A stretch of DNA of 64,000 nt from Terriglobales bacterium. GTDB lineage: Bacteria; Acidobacteriota; Terriglobia; Terriglobales; Acidobacteriaceae. Below the pieces are notes generated by a model. That model ran no database searches and was not told where the DNA came from. It was given only the letters and a program-made list of their open reading frames with translations. Location: NCBI GenBank assembly GCA_035651655.1, contig DASRFG010000019.1, positions 1 through 64,000 on the forward strand, written 5' to 3'. Positions 36,365 to 44,474 of this stretch are shown here, piece by piece (the first letter of the stretch is position 1; the number at the start of each line of letters is the position of its first letter). Made by a program: the position numbers and the translations under genes.

Positions 36365-36393
36365 TGCCAGCCTCGAAGAGGGCTGGCATTTTT
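36365..36393 (+). terminator. Intrinsic terminator of lon
   Basis: An 8-bp stem TGCCAGCC/GGCTGGCA with an 8-base loop, followed by TTTTTG. It lies 33 bp after the lon stop. Confidence 0.9.
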
Positions 36394-36460
36394 GTTTGCG
36401 CTTTTTTGCTCAAGAGCTTTAACGCGAAGTTCGCAGAGGAAGCCCGCCGCATAAGCGCTG

Positions 36461-36489
36461 GGTAGGGGCTCCCGGTAGTGGACTACTTT
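36461..36489 (+). repeat. Left 29-bp inverted repeat
   Basis: The core CCCGGTAGTGGACTACTTT matches the reverse complement of 37562..37580 at 18 of 19 bases; the outer 10 bases match at 7 of 10. The core itself contains the short palindrome GTAGTGGACTAC. Confidence 0.85.
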
Positions 36490-37027
36490 GATTTTACCAA
36501 TCTAACAAATGGTATTCTATAGTCGGTATGCAAAGCGGATTAGCAACAGACCTGCAGACATAAATCAAGCCACTCATTTGACGGTCGAGCGCTCTACCGC
36601 TGGCCCTGAATCTGGGCAGCCAACCCTTAATATTGTAAGCCCTCTAAGTCTGAGGTGTCCGTGTAATGGTTCTTATGGGGGCGCAGGGGAGAAAAGGTTG
36701 GGGTAGGCGTAGCTTGGCAACAACGACGCCTGACGTACGCAGGAATACGCGTTACGTGCTAAGGCCGCTGGTCTAAACGGACAAAGCCCTTTAAACCATG
36801 AGGCTTGCTGCACTGGTTCAAGCACCTTCGTGCCTTTTCCGGCACCCTCGCATCTATATTAAACTGGGGGAACATTTGCATAGGAATCGAAGTTCTTATA
36901 GTAGAAATCCTGTGAACAAGCGGGTTATTTTGCTGGTTCATAGTGATTGTAATTAGCTAAAATAAAGGCAATTCCGTACATTATTTCGGATAACGGCTTG
37001 CAGGGCCGACCCAAGGGAGTAAACTAC
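36490..37027. other. AT-richer stretch without recognised gene
   Basis: 538 bp inside the inverted-repeat segment. Short open frames exist on both strands (for example 36759..36941 minus), but none resembles a known protein or has a convincing ribosome-binding site. No tRNA, tmRNA or RNase P signature was recognised. Confidence 0.5.
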
Positions 37028-37252
37028 GTGGCTCAGTTCGTTCGACGAAGGAATAGACGCATGAAGGGTGCTCCACCAATTCGAAAGACTAGTAAATTGT
37101 CGCGTGCCGAAGCGTTGCACGCAATGGCTTCTCTAATTGAGGAGCACATGACCGAACAGGGGCTTTCCGAAGACGAGAAGGACAAGCGCGTAGCGGAAGC
37201 TCGTCAGATGGTAGAATCGTCTAGCGGTGCAGCGCGCGCCAAGTCGCGATAA
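37028..37252 (+). CDS. Hypothetical small basic protein, 74 aa
   Basis: The GTG at 37028 follows AAGGGAG by about 8 bases, so it is preferred over the TTG at 36998. The protein begins MAQFVRRRNRRMKGAPPIRK and continues with two amphipathic helices (SRAEALHAMASLIEEHMTEQ, SEDEKDKRVAEARQMVES). It has a basic N-terminus, acidic-helical C-terminus, no membrane segment, and no family I recognise. The last 32 bp overlap the end of the convergent gene on the other strand. It lies in the inverted-repeat-bounded segment and may be accessory cargo. Confidence 0.6.
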   Translation: MAQFVRRRNRRMKGAPPIRKTSKLSRAEALHAMASLIEEHMTEQGLSEDEKDKRVAEARQMVESSSGAARAKSR

Positions 37253-37439
37253 TTCTCTCATAGCGTTCATGTCCCCGCGTTATTCCGAACCTACTTTTAA
37301 GTAGATCCTCGAGGACTTCTTCATCCTCGATTAGGTCAAGAATATCCGCCATTTCTTCTAAACGATCAACTTCGCGCTGTCGGGCCTCGCCTTTGGCGGT
37401 GCGTTGTTTGGCTATATTGAACGCCGATTTTTCTCTCAT
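37221..37439 (-). CDS. Hypothetical small helical protein, 72 aa
   Basis: MREKSAFNIAKQRTAKGEAR, then a highly charged helix (QREVDRLEEMADILDLIEDEEVLEDLLKSRF) and an Arg/Tyr-rich end (GHERYERIIATWRALHR). No known domain is recognised. It converges on and overlaps the 74-aa gene by 32 bp (37221..37252). Small convergent partners of this size can be toxin/antitoxin or regulator pairs, but nothing in the sequence proves that. Confidence 0.55.
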   Translation of the reverse strand: MREKSAFNIAKQRTAKGEARQREVDRLEEMADILDLIEDEEVLEDLLKSRFGITRGHERYERIIATWRALHR

Positions 37440-37561
37440 TTAAGAGGCGACCTGATGGGGCGGTTAAGTCTAGCCGATCCGTTCTACAAAGCCAAAATAC
37501 TTGATGCAAGTACCACAATCGCTTTTCAAACTGCGCCACCACCCATAAGGTGTTCAGATTT

Positions 37562-37590
37562 AAAGTAGCCCACTACCGGGCTCCCCAACC
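37562..37590 (-). repeat. Right 29-bp inverted repeat
   Basis: Inverted partner of 36461..36489, 25 of 29 bases matching. It lies 79 bp before the start of the cupin gene. Confidence 0.85.
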
Positions 37591-37669
37591 TTGACCTGCA
37601 CGCGGAGAAGGTGCACAATTCCCGCGCAACCGGGACAAAAAATCTCACGGTACCATGGGAGGAACGCAA

Positions 37670-38023
37670 ATGCGGAACATGTTGCTGTGTATGGTCGCAT
37701 GTCTGTTAGCTTCGCTGGCCTTCGCACAAGATCCTGTCAAGGTGGACCCGAAACATTACAAGATAGAAAAGGAGAACGATCAGGTACGGGTGTTGCGCGT
37801 GCATTACGGCCCGCACGAAAAATCAGTGATGCATGAGCATCCCAGTTCCGTGGCTACCTTTCTGAACGCCGGCCGCGTGAAGTTCACCTATCCTGACGGG
37901 AAAGCAGAAGAGCGCAGCTGGAAAGCCCACGACGTGATGGTGACTCCGGCTGGAACTCACTTGCCGGAGAACCTGACAGCCAAGCCTTTCGATCTTGTGC
38001 TGGTGGAGCTGAAAGGCAAGTAA
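37670..38023 (+). CDS. Secreted small cupin-domain protein
   Basis: The ATG at 37670 has GGAGGA about 9 bases upstream; the in-frame ATG at 37655 is too close to it. Signal peptide MRNMLLCMVACLLASLAFAQ ends at AFA, giving a mature protein of about 97 aa. The cupin core has RVLRVHYGPHEKSVMHEHPS with metal-type His residues, then TFLNAGRVKFTYPDGKAEER and VTPAGTHLPENL. Single-domain cupins like this often bind a metal or sugar; the role is unknown. It is the first gene past the inverted-repeat segment. Confidence 0.85.
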   Translation: MRNMLLCMVACLLASLAFAQDPVKVDPKHYKIEKENDQVRVLRVHYGPHEKSVMHEHPSSVATFLNAGRVKFTYPDGKAEERSWKAHDVMVTPAGTHLPENLTAKPFDLVLVELKGK

Positions 38024-38121
38024 TCTTCGCCACCCGGCAGGACTAGCGTTGGCTTCAGCGGGTCGGCTTCATGCGCTGGTCTCGCCCGGGTTTGCTCCCG
38101 GAGGGCTGCATTGGAGATACC

Positions 38122-39087
38122 ATGAGCAATTTCTCGCGGGCAATCATTCTTTTGCTCGTTTGCCAGCCACTTCTTCTTTCTGCTCAGACTACCGAGGTCT
38201 CCGCTTCAAACAGAAATTCAATACTTAATCTGTACGACGCCTTCGGCTACCAGAAGCGCGGCACGATGCTCGACTGGGGCTTCTCGGCACTGGTCCGCTA
38301 CAACGGCAAAACCATTCTCTTCGATACTGGCAATACCGCTGCTGGATTCGAGCACAACGTCAAGGCGCTAGGTGTAGACCTAAAGCAGGTTGACATTGCT
38401 GTGCTTTCGCACCGCCATCTGGACCACATTTCGGGTTTTGACTACATGTTAAAGATCAAGCCTGACGTGAAAGCGTACCTGCCTGCCGACCCCGCACTGG
38501 GCGCACCCACCCTCTATACTTTTTCGCATGACATGAAAGAAGCCTTGGCAGGGCTTCCACCCGAGCAGTTGTACTTCAGGGGCAAGGTCAATTCCATTAC
38601 CTGGACACCCGACTCTCGCTTTCATGGAATAAACCAGGAGTTTGTGCCGGCGACCCGGGAGATCGCTCCTGGCATTTATCTGATCGTGACGCGCTCGATC
38701 ATGCTGGGAGACTTCAACGCTTATCCCCCGCATGAGCCCGGACATCCCGATCTGGCAGGGTTCCCCGAACTGTCGCTTGCCCTCAAGACACAAAAAGGCG
38801 TGGTGCTGATTACGGGTTGCTCGCACAGCACCGTGGAAGCGATTATCCGGGCCACCAAAGAGTATCTCGGCGGCAACGTTGACCTGGTCGAAGGCGGATT
38901 CCACCTGTTTCCCTACGACGGCGATTACATTCTGAAGGTCGCGAAGCTGATGAAAGACGATCTTGGGGTGCAGCGCGTGGCTCCGGCCCATTGCACGGGC
39001 AATCTCGCATTCAAGATTTTCCGCGACTTGTACGGAGAGAAATACAACTACGCTGGCGTGGAATCCGAGGTCCCGTTCTCGCACTAA
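38122..39087 (+). CDS. Exported MBL-fold metallo-hydrolase (AIM-like/RFAP-synthase-like)
   Basis: The ATG at 38122 gives signal peptide MSNFSRAIILLLVCQPLLLS; the upstream frame to 38071 is not needed. Metal motif SHRHLDHISG, later GCSHSTVEAI and the final APAHCTGN. LFDTGNTAAGFEHNVKALGVDL is typical of the branch of metallo-hydrolases annotated as 7,8-dihydropterin-6-methyl-4-(beta-D-ribofuranosyl)-aminobenzene-phosphate synthase-like. The real substrate of exported members is unknown. Length is 321 aa. Confidence 0.87.
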   Translation: MSNFSRAIILLLVCQPLLLSAQTTEVSASNRNSILNLYDAFGYQKRGTMLDWGFSALVRYNGKTILFDTGNTAAGFEHNVKALGVDLKQVDIAVLSHRHLDHISGFDYMLKIKPDVKAYLPADPALGAPTLYTFSHDMKEALAGLPPEQLYFRGKVNSITWTPDSRFHGINQEFVPATREIAPGIYLIVTRSIMLGDFNAYPPHEPGHPDLAGFPELSLALKTQKGVVLITGCSHSTVEAIIRATKEYLGGNVDLVEGGFHLFPYDGDYILKVAKLMKDDLGVQRVAPAHCTGNLAFKIFRDLYGEKYNYAGVESEVPFSH

Positions 39088-39177
39088 TTGCCGATCGTCA
39101 CCGGATCCGTGGTCTAGCCTGGCCACCCTAACGCTGCGATAAACTACTGGCAACTGCGTATTGACTTACTGTCAGCC

Positions 39178-40005
39178 ATGCGCGTCCGAGTCCTATTTTT
39201 CGGGATGTTAAAAGAGGTTGCGGGGCGGGAGCGCGACAGCGTGGAGCTGCCCGAGCGCTCGCGCGTCTCCGACCTGCTGGGGAAGTATGCCGCAATGGCG
39301 CCTGCGCTCAAGCCTTATTACGACGTGATGGCGGTGGCGCTGAACCAGGAGTACAGCAATCCGGATGCGCCGCTGCACGAGGGCGATGAAGTGGCGTTGA
39401 TACCGCCGGTCAGTGGTGGGAAGTCGGGGGCAGGGAAGACGAGGCAGGGAAAAACGTCAAAAGCAAAGGCCGCGGACCGGAGTGTCCGCGCTACACAGGC
39501 GATGACTGGAGTTGCCGGCGGGACCCCGGCGCTACGCGGACAGCACGCGAGGATTGTCCGGGAGAAGATTGATGCTCATGCGGTGGCGGACGCGATCAAG
39601 CAGCCGGCGGATGGCGCGGTAGCGGTGTTTGAGGGAATCGTCCGCGATCATAGTCGCGGGCGGCGTACGCGTTATCTCGATTACGAAGCTTACGAGCCCA
39701 TGGCGCTGAAGCAGATGGAAGAGCTGGCGGAGCGCGCGCTGCAGCAGTTCAAGGTGCGGGAGGTCGCGCTGGTGCATCGGCTGGGGCGGTTGCAGATCGG
39801 CGAGACCAGCGTGCTGGTGGCGGTGGCGGCGGCGCATCGCGGGCCGGCGTTTGACGCCTGCCGCTGGCTGATTGATACCTTGAAGAAGACGGTGCCCATC
39901 TGGAAGAAAGAACATTTTGAGGATGGCGCGGTGTGGGCGGATGGGGAGCCGTTTCCGGCAGAGGTGTCACGGGCGGGGGCAGGCATCCCGGCAGCATCTA
40001 AGTGA
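39178..40005 (+). CDS. MoaD-MoaE fusion protein (molybdopterin synthase)
   Basis: Molybdopterin synthase makes molybdopterin from cyclic pyranopterin monophosphate using a thiocarboxylate on MoaD. Residues 1-81 are MoaD (RVRVLFFGMLKEVAG ... EGDEVALIPPVSGG); its terminal Gly80-Gly81 is internal here. Residues about 124-260 are MoaE (FEGIVRDHSRGRRTRYLDYEAYEPMA, AVAAAHRGPAFDACRWLIDTLKKTVPIWKKE), with catalytic Lys in the last stretch. A linker of about 42 residues joins them, part of it coded by palindromic DNA (39471..39541). Like mycobacterial MoaX, it should need cleavage after the Gly pair to be thiocarboxylated. Confidence 0.93.
   Translation: MRVRVLFFGMLKEVAGRERDSVELPERSRVSDLLGKYAAMAPALKPYYDVMAVALNQEYSNPDAPLHEGDEVALIPPVSGGKSGAGKTRQGKTSKAKAADRSVRATQAMTGVAGGTPALRGQHARIVREKIDAHAVADAIKQPADGAVAVFEGIVRDHSRGRRTRYLDYEAYEPMALKQMEELAERALQQFKVREVALVHRLGRLQIGETSVLVAVAAAHRGPAFDACRWLIDTLKKTVPIWKKEHFEDGAVWADGEPFPAEVSRAGAGIPAASK
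39471..39541. repeat. Palindromic REP-like units within the MoaD-MoaE linker
   Basis: Two hairpin-forming units lie in tandem: CGCGGAC/GTCCGCG (39471..39490) and GCCGG/CCGGC (39514..39530), each followed by GCTAC. A third GCGGAC ends the block. Together they code for the linker stretch RSVRATQAMT and GVAGGTPALRG. The pattern looks like an extragenic-type repeat captured in a coding frame. Confidence 0.6.
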
Positions 40006-40014
40006 CTAGTTTCC

Positions 40015-41016
40015 ATGATTTTTGTTGACCCAAGGCAAATTGCGCGCCTGGCGCTTACGGCCGTCGTGTTTTTGTTCAGCCTAATTGGGCTGGCACAAAA
40101 CGGAGATTCCAATCCGGCGACGGCGCGGCCGCCCTCTTCGACGCGCCCACCAAGTGCCAACGAAGACGACCAGAGCACCACATTCAAGGTCAACGTAAAG
40201 CTGGTGAACGTATTCGCCACGGTGGTGGATGAGCACGGCTCGCCGGTTGCGGGCCTGAAGAAAGAAGACTTCACGCTGTGGGAGGACAAGCGTCCGCAGA
40301 AGATTGCGTTTTTCGGGAAGGAGTCCGCGCTGCCGCTATCCATTGTTATGGCGATTGACGCCAGCCTGAGCACGCGCAAGGACCTGAAGCTGGAGACGGA
40401 GTCGGCGCGGCGATTTGTGCACGCGATTTTGCGGTCGGTGGATGCGCTTACACTGTATCAGTTCAGCGACGCAGTGGATGAGATGGTGACCTTCACGCCC
40501 GACCTGCGGCGCATAGACCAGGCGATTGACCGTATCCATGTGGGCTCGGCGACCGCGCTCTACGACACGTTGTATCTGGGCGCGCGTGCGTTGGGAAACC
40601 GCCAGGGCAGGAAGGTGATGGTCGTGATCACCGACGGCGGAGATACTTCCAGCAAGACGAGTTATGCCGAGGCGCTGCGGGCGGCGCAGGAATCTGAGGC
40701 AATTGTTTACAGCATTATCGTGGTGCCGATTGAGGCCGATGCCGGGCGCGACATTGGCGGCGAACACGCGCTGATTCAAATTGCCAGCGACACCGGCGGC
40801 AAACATTATTATGCCAGCTCGATCGCCCAGTTGGATGCCGCGTTTCGCCAGATCAGCGATGAACTACGAACACAGTACCTGCTGGCCTATTACCCGTCGC
40901 AACGGCTCTCGGATTCGCAGTTCCGGCGCATTGAGATTCAGGTGAACGGGCCCGCCGGCTCGGGCCTCGCGGTGCGCCATCGGACGGGGTACTACACCAT
41001 GAAGTCCGACTGGTGA
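40015..41016 (+). CDS. Exported VWFA-related domain protein (acidobacterial type)
   Basis: The 333-aa protein has an N-terminal signal segment (ARLALTAVVFLFSLIGLAQ). The VWFA-related layout is typical: FKVNVKLVNVFATVVDEHGSPVAGLKKEDFTLWED, then the MIDAS-type SIVMAIDASLSTRKD with D-x-S-x-S, MVVITDGGDTSSKT and ELRTQYLLAYYP. Many Acidobacteriota carry paralogues of this family, whose role is unknown. The start lies 9 bp after moaDE and could be co-transcribed, although a functional link is doubtful. Confidence 0.88.
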   Translation: MIFVDPRQIARLALTAVVFLFSLIGLAQNGDSNPATARPPSSTRPPSANEDDQSTTFKVNVKLVNVFATVVDEHGSPVAGLKKEDFTLWEDKRPQKIAFFGKESALPLSIVMAIDASLSTRKDLKLETESARRFVHAILRSVDALTLYQFSDAVDEMVTFTPDLRRIDQAIDRIHVGSATALYDTLYLGARALGNRQGRKVMVVITDGGDTSSKTSYAEALRAAQESEAIVYSIIVVPIEADAGRDIGGEHALIQIASDTGGKHYYASSIAQLDAAFRQISDELRTQYLLAYYPSQRLSDSQFRRIEIQVNGPAGSGLAVRHRTGYYTMKSDW

Positions 41017-41017
41017 G

Positions 41018-42031
41018 CTACTTGTTAGAGGCTGCGCTCGAGCTCTCGAGTTTGTTGACGAAAGTCCGAGTTTGTTCTGCCATGGGGCCGCTGGGATCGA
41101 GGCGCAGATACTCCTTAAATTCCCGCACCGCGCCTTCGTTGTCTCGTTTTCGCAAGTGAATATTTCCCAAGAGCACGTGGATGGGAGGAAATTCCGGATG
41201 CGTGGTGGCAACATTGGCGGCGTGCGGTTCCGCGTCCTCCACTTTGCCCATCGCGAAGTAGGTCTTTGCCAGTTCATATTCGGCGGCGGTGGCTTGGGGA
41301 TTGAGTTCCAGGCCGCGGGAAAGGCTCTTTTCAGCAGCGGGATAGTCTTTCTCGTGACTTAAAAGAATGCCGAGCGCGATGTGGGCGTCGGGCAGTTTGG
41401 GTTCGAGCTGAATCGCTTTTTCCAATGAAGACTTGGCGTCGGCGGGCTTGGCGTCCTCAAGGTAAGCCATGCCCAGCATCATGTAGGCGTCATAATAAGG
41501 ATGGTGGAGGCTGACGGCTTTCCGCAGGTGCTCAATGCTTTTTGGCGGGTCTTTTTTCTCCAGCAATAGCACCTTGCCGGCGGCAAACTCTTTGCGCGCC
41601 GGTTCCGGCACTGCTGCGTCGCGAACATTCAGACCGGCTTGAGGCCCCTCCGGAGGTAGAGCCGCTGGAACGTCCTTCCGGTCGGGCTGAAGATCAAACA
41701 TGACGTATTCCGTCGTGGCCATCGTGAGATCAACCTGCTGGATGGTTTCTTTGTAGCCCCTCTGCCGGACGTGAACCATGAAAACCTGCTGGCCCGGATT
41801 CTGAAAATCGAACTTGCCCGCTTGGTCCGTGTCGGTTTGAGCCTGAGTGTCAAAGCCCTGCCCTTCCAGTCTGACAAGGACGTGATAGAGCGGAGTGTGA
41901 GTCACAGCATCACGAACAACTCCGTGAATTTCAGTGTGGTGAGAGGGTGTTTGCTTCATCTGGGCACGCGCGGGAACGCTGGCCAGCAGTGCGCAAAGTA
42001 AGAGGAAAGTGATTCGAACGCGGTAATTCAT
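41018..42031 (-). CDS. Exported TPR protein with CarboxypepD-regulatory-like domain
   Basis: Signal peptide MNYRVRITFLLLCALLASVPARAQ. Residues 30-110 form a CarboxypepD_reg-like domain (HTEIHGVVRDAVTHTPLYHVLVRLEGQGF, ETIQQVDLTM). Residues about 150-330 hold four to five TPR repeats (HPYYDAYMMLGMAYLEDAKPADAKSSLEKAI, LPDAHIALGILLSHEKDYPAAEKSLSRGL, TAAEYELAKTYFAMGKVEDAEPH, PPIHVLLGNIHLRKRDNEGAVREFKEYL). It is probably periplasmic and scaffolding. Convergent with the VWFA gene, one base between the stops. Confidence 0.88.
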   Translation of the reverse strand: MNYRVRITFLLLCALLASVPARAQMKQTPSHHTEIHGVVRDAVTHTPLYHVLVRLEGQGFDTQAQTDTDQAGKFDFQNPGQQVFMVHVRQRGYKETIQQVDLTMATTEYVMFDLQPDRKDVPAALPPEGPQAGLNVRDAAVPEPARKEFAAGKVLLLEKKDPPKSIEHLRKAVSLHHPYYDAYMMLGMAYLEDAKPADAKSSLEKAIQLEPKLPDAHIALGILLSHEKDYPAAEKSLSRGLELNPQATAAEYELAKTYFAMGKVEDAEPHAANVATTHPEFPPIHVLLGNIHLRKRDNEGAVREFKEYLRLDPSGPMAEQTRTFVNKLESSSAASNK

Positions 42032-42157
42032 GGGTGCCTCCCCGGGGAGGACATTCTAGTACCACTACGAACGCGAATGACTTAAATAATTGAAGGAAGG
42101 ACGCGGGAGTGCCTGGCTTGACGCTCCGCCACAGCTCGCAATACCCTAATAGTTCTG

Positions 42158-44278
42158 ATGTTTATCTCTGTGGGTTGTGATGTTCTCTCGGCTCGGCGCC
42201 GCAGCGTGCGTTTGGTAACGTTGATCACAGCGCTGTTGCTGGTGATACCGAGTCTCTGCTTAGCAAAAGATAAAGCCTCTGCGCTTTCTCCCCACTATCG
42301 CGAATGGCTGACAAAAGATGCAGCCTACATAATTACGAACCAGGAAAAAGATGCGTTTTTGAGATTGACCAGCGATCAGGCGCGAGATCAATTCATCGAG
42401 CGCTTCTGGGAGATACGCAATCCGACTCCAGCTTCACCCGACAACGCCTACAAGACTGAGCATTATCGCCGAATCACGTACGCGAACCAGTACTTTGGGC
42501 ACGTGAGCCATACCGAAGGCTGGCGAACCGACATGGGACGCGTCTATATAACCTTGGGTGAACCCGCCCAAAAGCAGAAACTGCTTGGGCTGCAAAAGAT
42601 CGCGCCCATGGAGATCTGGTTCTACTCCAACGCAAACCAGGCATTGCCGCCTTTTTTCTACGTGGTCTTTTATCAGCGGGATCCAAGCAGTGAGTTCCGA
42701 ATCTATAGTCCCTATGGCGATGGGCCGGAAAAGCTCATCAACAGCGTGGCGGGGCCGCAACGTGCAGAAGCGCTGAAGATCATCTCAAACGATGCTGGGG
42801 CTGATGTCGCGCGGGTCACGATGAGCCTGATTCCCGATGAACCTGTGGATATGGAGGGCGGGCAAATCAGTTTGCAATCTGATGTGATGCTGGCGACCAT
42901 CCGGAACCTTGCCAACAATCCGCTGTCGCAAGAACAGCTGGCGAACCGTCGCCGGCTCCTCGAGGACGTGACCCACCGACTCATCCTGGGTCCTGAATAT
43001 CTGGATGTGCTTACTGTCCCGCTCCGTGACGCCGCAGGCGATATGAATTTGCATTACGTGCTGCGATTCAAGAAGCCGGAGGATTTTACGGTGGGAGAGG
43101 CCTCCAAAGGAGGCTACTACTACTCAATTCTTGCCGCAGTAAAAGTTTATTCCGCGGCCGGCAAGCTGATTTTTACTGACGAGAAAAAGATCGCGCGGGA
43201 AATAGGAAAAGATAAATTCGAAGAGATTAAGGGCAAGGTGTTCGGGTTTGAAGGATGGTTGCCACTTCCTCCGAGCAAGTACAAATTGGAATTCCAACTG
43301 ACCGACCTGTTGCGCAATGCTGCCTACCGTCGTGAGGTACAGGTAGCAATTCCGGAAGTGCAACCCGGAGAACTGCAGGTTTCTAATCTCGTTCCGTTTA
43401 CAGATGCAAGCATGATTGAGCCAGGGCAACAAACCTTGCCGTTCAGTGGCGCAGGCGTGCAATTTGTTCCCATGGCGGGCCAGGAACTGCAGTTGACCCA
43501 AGGCCGAGAACTAAAGTTTTTTTACCAAGTGTGGGATGCGCCGGCGGGAAACGTTTCTCGAGCGGGCAAGAAGCTTGACGTGGATTATTCATTCGGCAGG
43601 ATGGGAGCTAAGGACACCAAGACGCTGCACGATGAAATTCCCCTCGATCAGTTGGATCCGGGCGGCTCTGTCCTCAACGGAAAAAAGATACCGACCGTGG
43701 ATCTGGCGCCGGGGAATTATCGGCTGGTTATGACGTTGCGTGATCCGGACAGTCAAGCGAAGACCTATGGCTCGCTAAGTTTCAGCGTGCTAACGGCCTC
43801 GACCGCTTCGCCTGCGTGGGATGTTTCCGACGAGGGCTTAGCGGAGAGAGCCAAAAGCGGCACGGCAGACTATCAAAGGGCGACTTGCTACCAGGCACTC
43901 GGAGATCGCGAGCACGCGCTGGAGTGGTTTCAGAAAGCCTATGCGAAGAGTCCTAACGAAGAGCGTTTCCGCAGCAAATTGGTAGAAATGTATTTCGCCC
44001 ACCAGGAATATTCGCGCGTAGCCGATCTTTATGTAAAAAGCGGCATCGGCAACTCAACCGACGACGAAACAATTGTTAGGATCGCGGAGAGTTTCGACAA
44101 GACGGGAGACACCAGAAAAGCGGTTGAAGTGATGGAGTCAGCCGCCAGCCTGAAACCGGGGAGCGGGCCACTGCAGCTCGGTCTGGCTGAATATTATCGG
44201 AAGACTGGCGACCTGCAGAAAGCGGCAGCCGCTGAACAAAAGGGCAAACAGCTGATGTCAGCTCATCCCGAGTCATAG
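42158..44278 (+). CDS. Exported GWxTD-domain protein with C-terminal TPRs
   Basis: The 706-aa protein has a basic N-terminus (LSARRRSVRL) and signal segment VTLITALLLVIPSLCLA. The GWxTD domain is at about 35-200: HYREWLTKDAAYIITNQEKDAF, FWEIRNPTPASPDNAYKTEHYRRITYAN, TEGWRTDMGRVYITLGEP. A long middle domain of unknown role and C-terminal TPRs (YQRATCYQALGDREHALEWFQKAYAKS) follow. GWxTD proteins are common in Acidobacteriota and relatives; the function is unknown. The ATG at 42158 lacks a strong ribosome-binding site, and a nearby GTG cannot be excluded. Confidence 0.85.
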   Translation: MFISVGCDVLSARRRSVRLVTLITALLLVIPSLCLAKDKASALSPHYREWLTKDAAYIITNQEKDAFLRLTSDQARDQFIERFWEIRNPTPASPDNAYKTEHYRRITYANQYFGHVSHTEGWRTDMGRVYITLGEPAQKQKLLGLQKIAPMEIWFYSNANQALPPFFYVVFYQRDPSSEFRIYSPYGDGPEKLINSVAGPQRAEALKIISNDAGADVARVTMSLIPDEPVDMEGGQISLQSDVMLATIRNLANNPLSQEQLANRRRLLEDVTHRLILGPEYLDVLTVPLRDAAGDMNLHYVLRFKKPEDFTVGEASKGGYYYSILAAVKVYSAAGKLIFTDEKKIAREIGKDKFEEIKGKVFGFEGWLPLPPSKYKLEFQLTDLLRNAAYRREVQVAIPEVQPGELQVSNLVPFTDASMIEPGQQTLPFSGAGVQFVPMAGQELQLTQGRELKFFYQVWDAPAGNVSRAGKKLDVDYSFGRMGAKDTKTLHDEIPLDQLDPGGSVLNGKKIPTVDLAPGNYRLVMTLRDPDSQAKTYGSLSFSVLTASTASPAWDVSDEGLAERAKSGTADYQRATCYQALGDREHALEWFQKAYAKSPNEERFRSKLVEMYFAHQEYSRVADLYVKSGIGNSTDDETIVRIAESFDKTGDTRKAVEVMESAASLKPGSGPLQLGLAEYYRKTGDLQKAAAAEQKGKQLMSAHPES

Positions 44279-44290
44279 CCCCGGTTTCAA

Positions 44291-44317
44291 CCGCTTCACC
44301 ACAGTGAAGTGGTTTTT
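44291..44317 (+). terminator. Intrinsic terminator of GWxTD gene
   Basis: A 9-bp stem CCGCTTCAC/GTGAAGTGG (one G-U) with a CACA loop, then TTTTT. It starts 13 bp after the stop. Confidence 0.88.
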
Positions 44318-44337
44318 GGCCCCAAAATTATTCAAAA

Positions 44338-44370
44338 TTCCATAGCAGTTCATCCCCGTACACTATGGAA
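44338..44370. other. Interrupted inverted repeat TTCCATAG/CTATGGAA
   Basis: An 8-bp inverted repeat around 17 bases lies in the 250-bp leader before the first Oar-like receptor gene. It may be an operator or part of a transcript hairpin; only the symmetry supports it. Confidence 0.4.
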
Positions 44371-44474
44371 ATCCGAAACCGATGATGCCAGTAGATTCGT
44401 AAGTGATTGAAAGAATTACTGCATATCGACACATAGCAGCGGCAAACAAAGTGCAATAACAACTAGCTGTTTAT

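Larger units (their letters stand above)
36461..37590. mobile_element. Inverted-repeat-bounded 1.13-kb segment, no transposase
   Basis: 29-bp inverted repeats (36461..36489 and 37562..37590, 25/29 matching) bound a stretch that is visibly AT-richer than its surroundings. It contains two small convergent genes (37028..37252 and 37221..37439) and about 530 bp without any recognised gene at its left. No transposase or integrase is encoded. This layout fits a non-autonomous transposon-like unit or two independent copies of a dispersed repeat. The mobile-element call is an inference from the repeats. Confidence 0.55.

Noticed and set aside
36700-36840. Possible tmRNA or tRNA-like sequence (GCAACAACGACGCC)
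   Set aside because: The tag-like bases are present, but there are no acceptor stem, T-loop or flanking pairing elements.
36759-36941. 60-aa minus-strand frame in the inverted-repeat segment
   Set aside because: No ribosome-binding site, no homology recognised, no typical composition.
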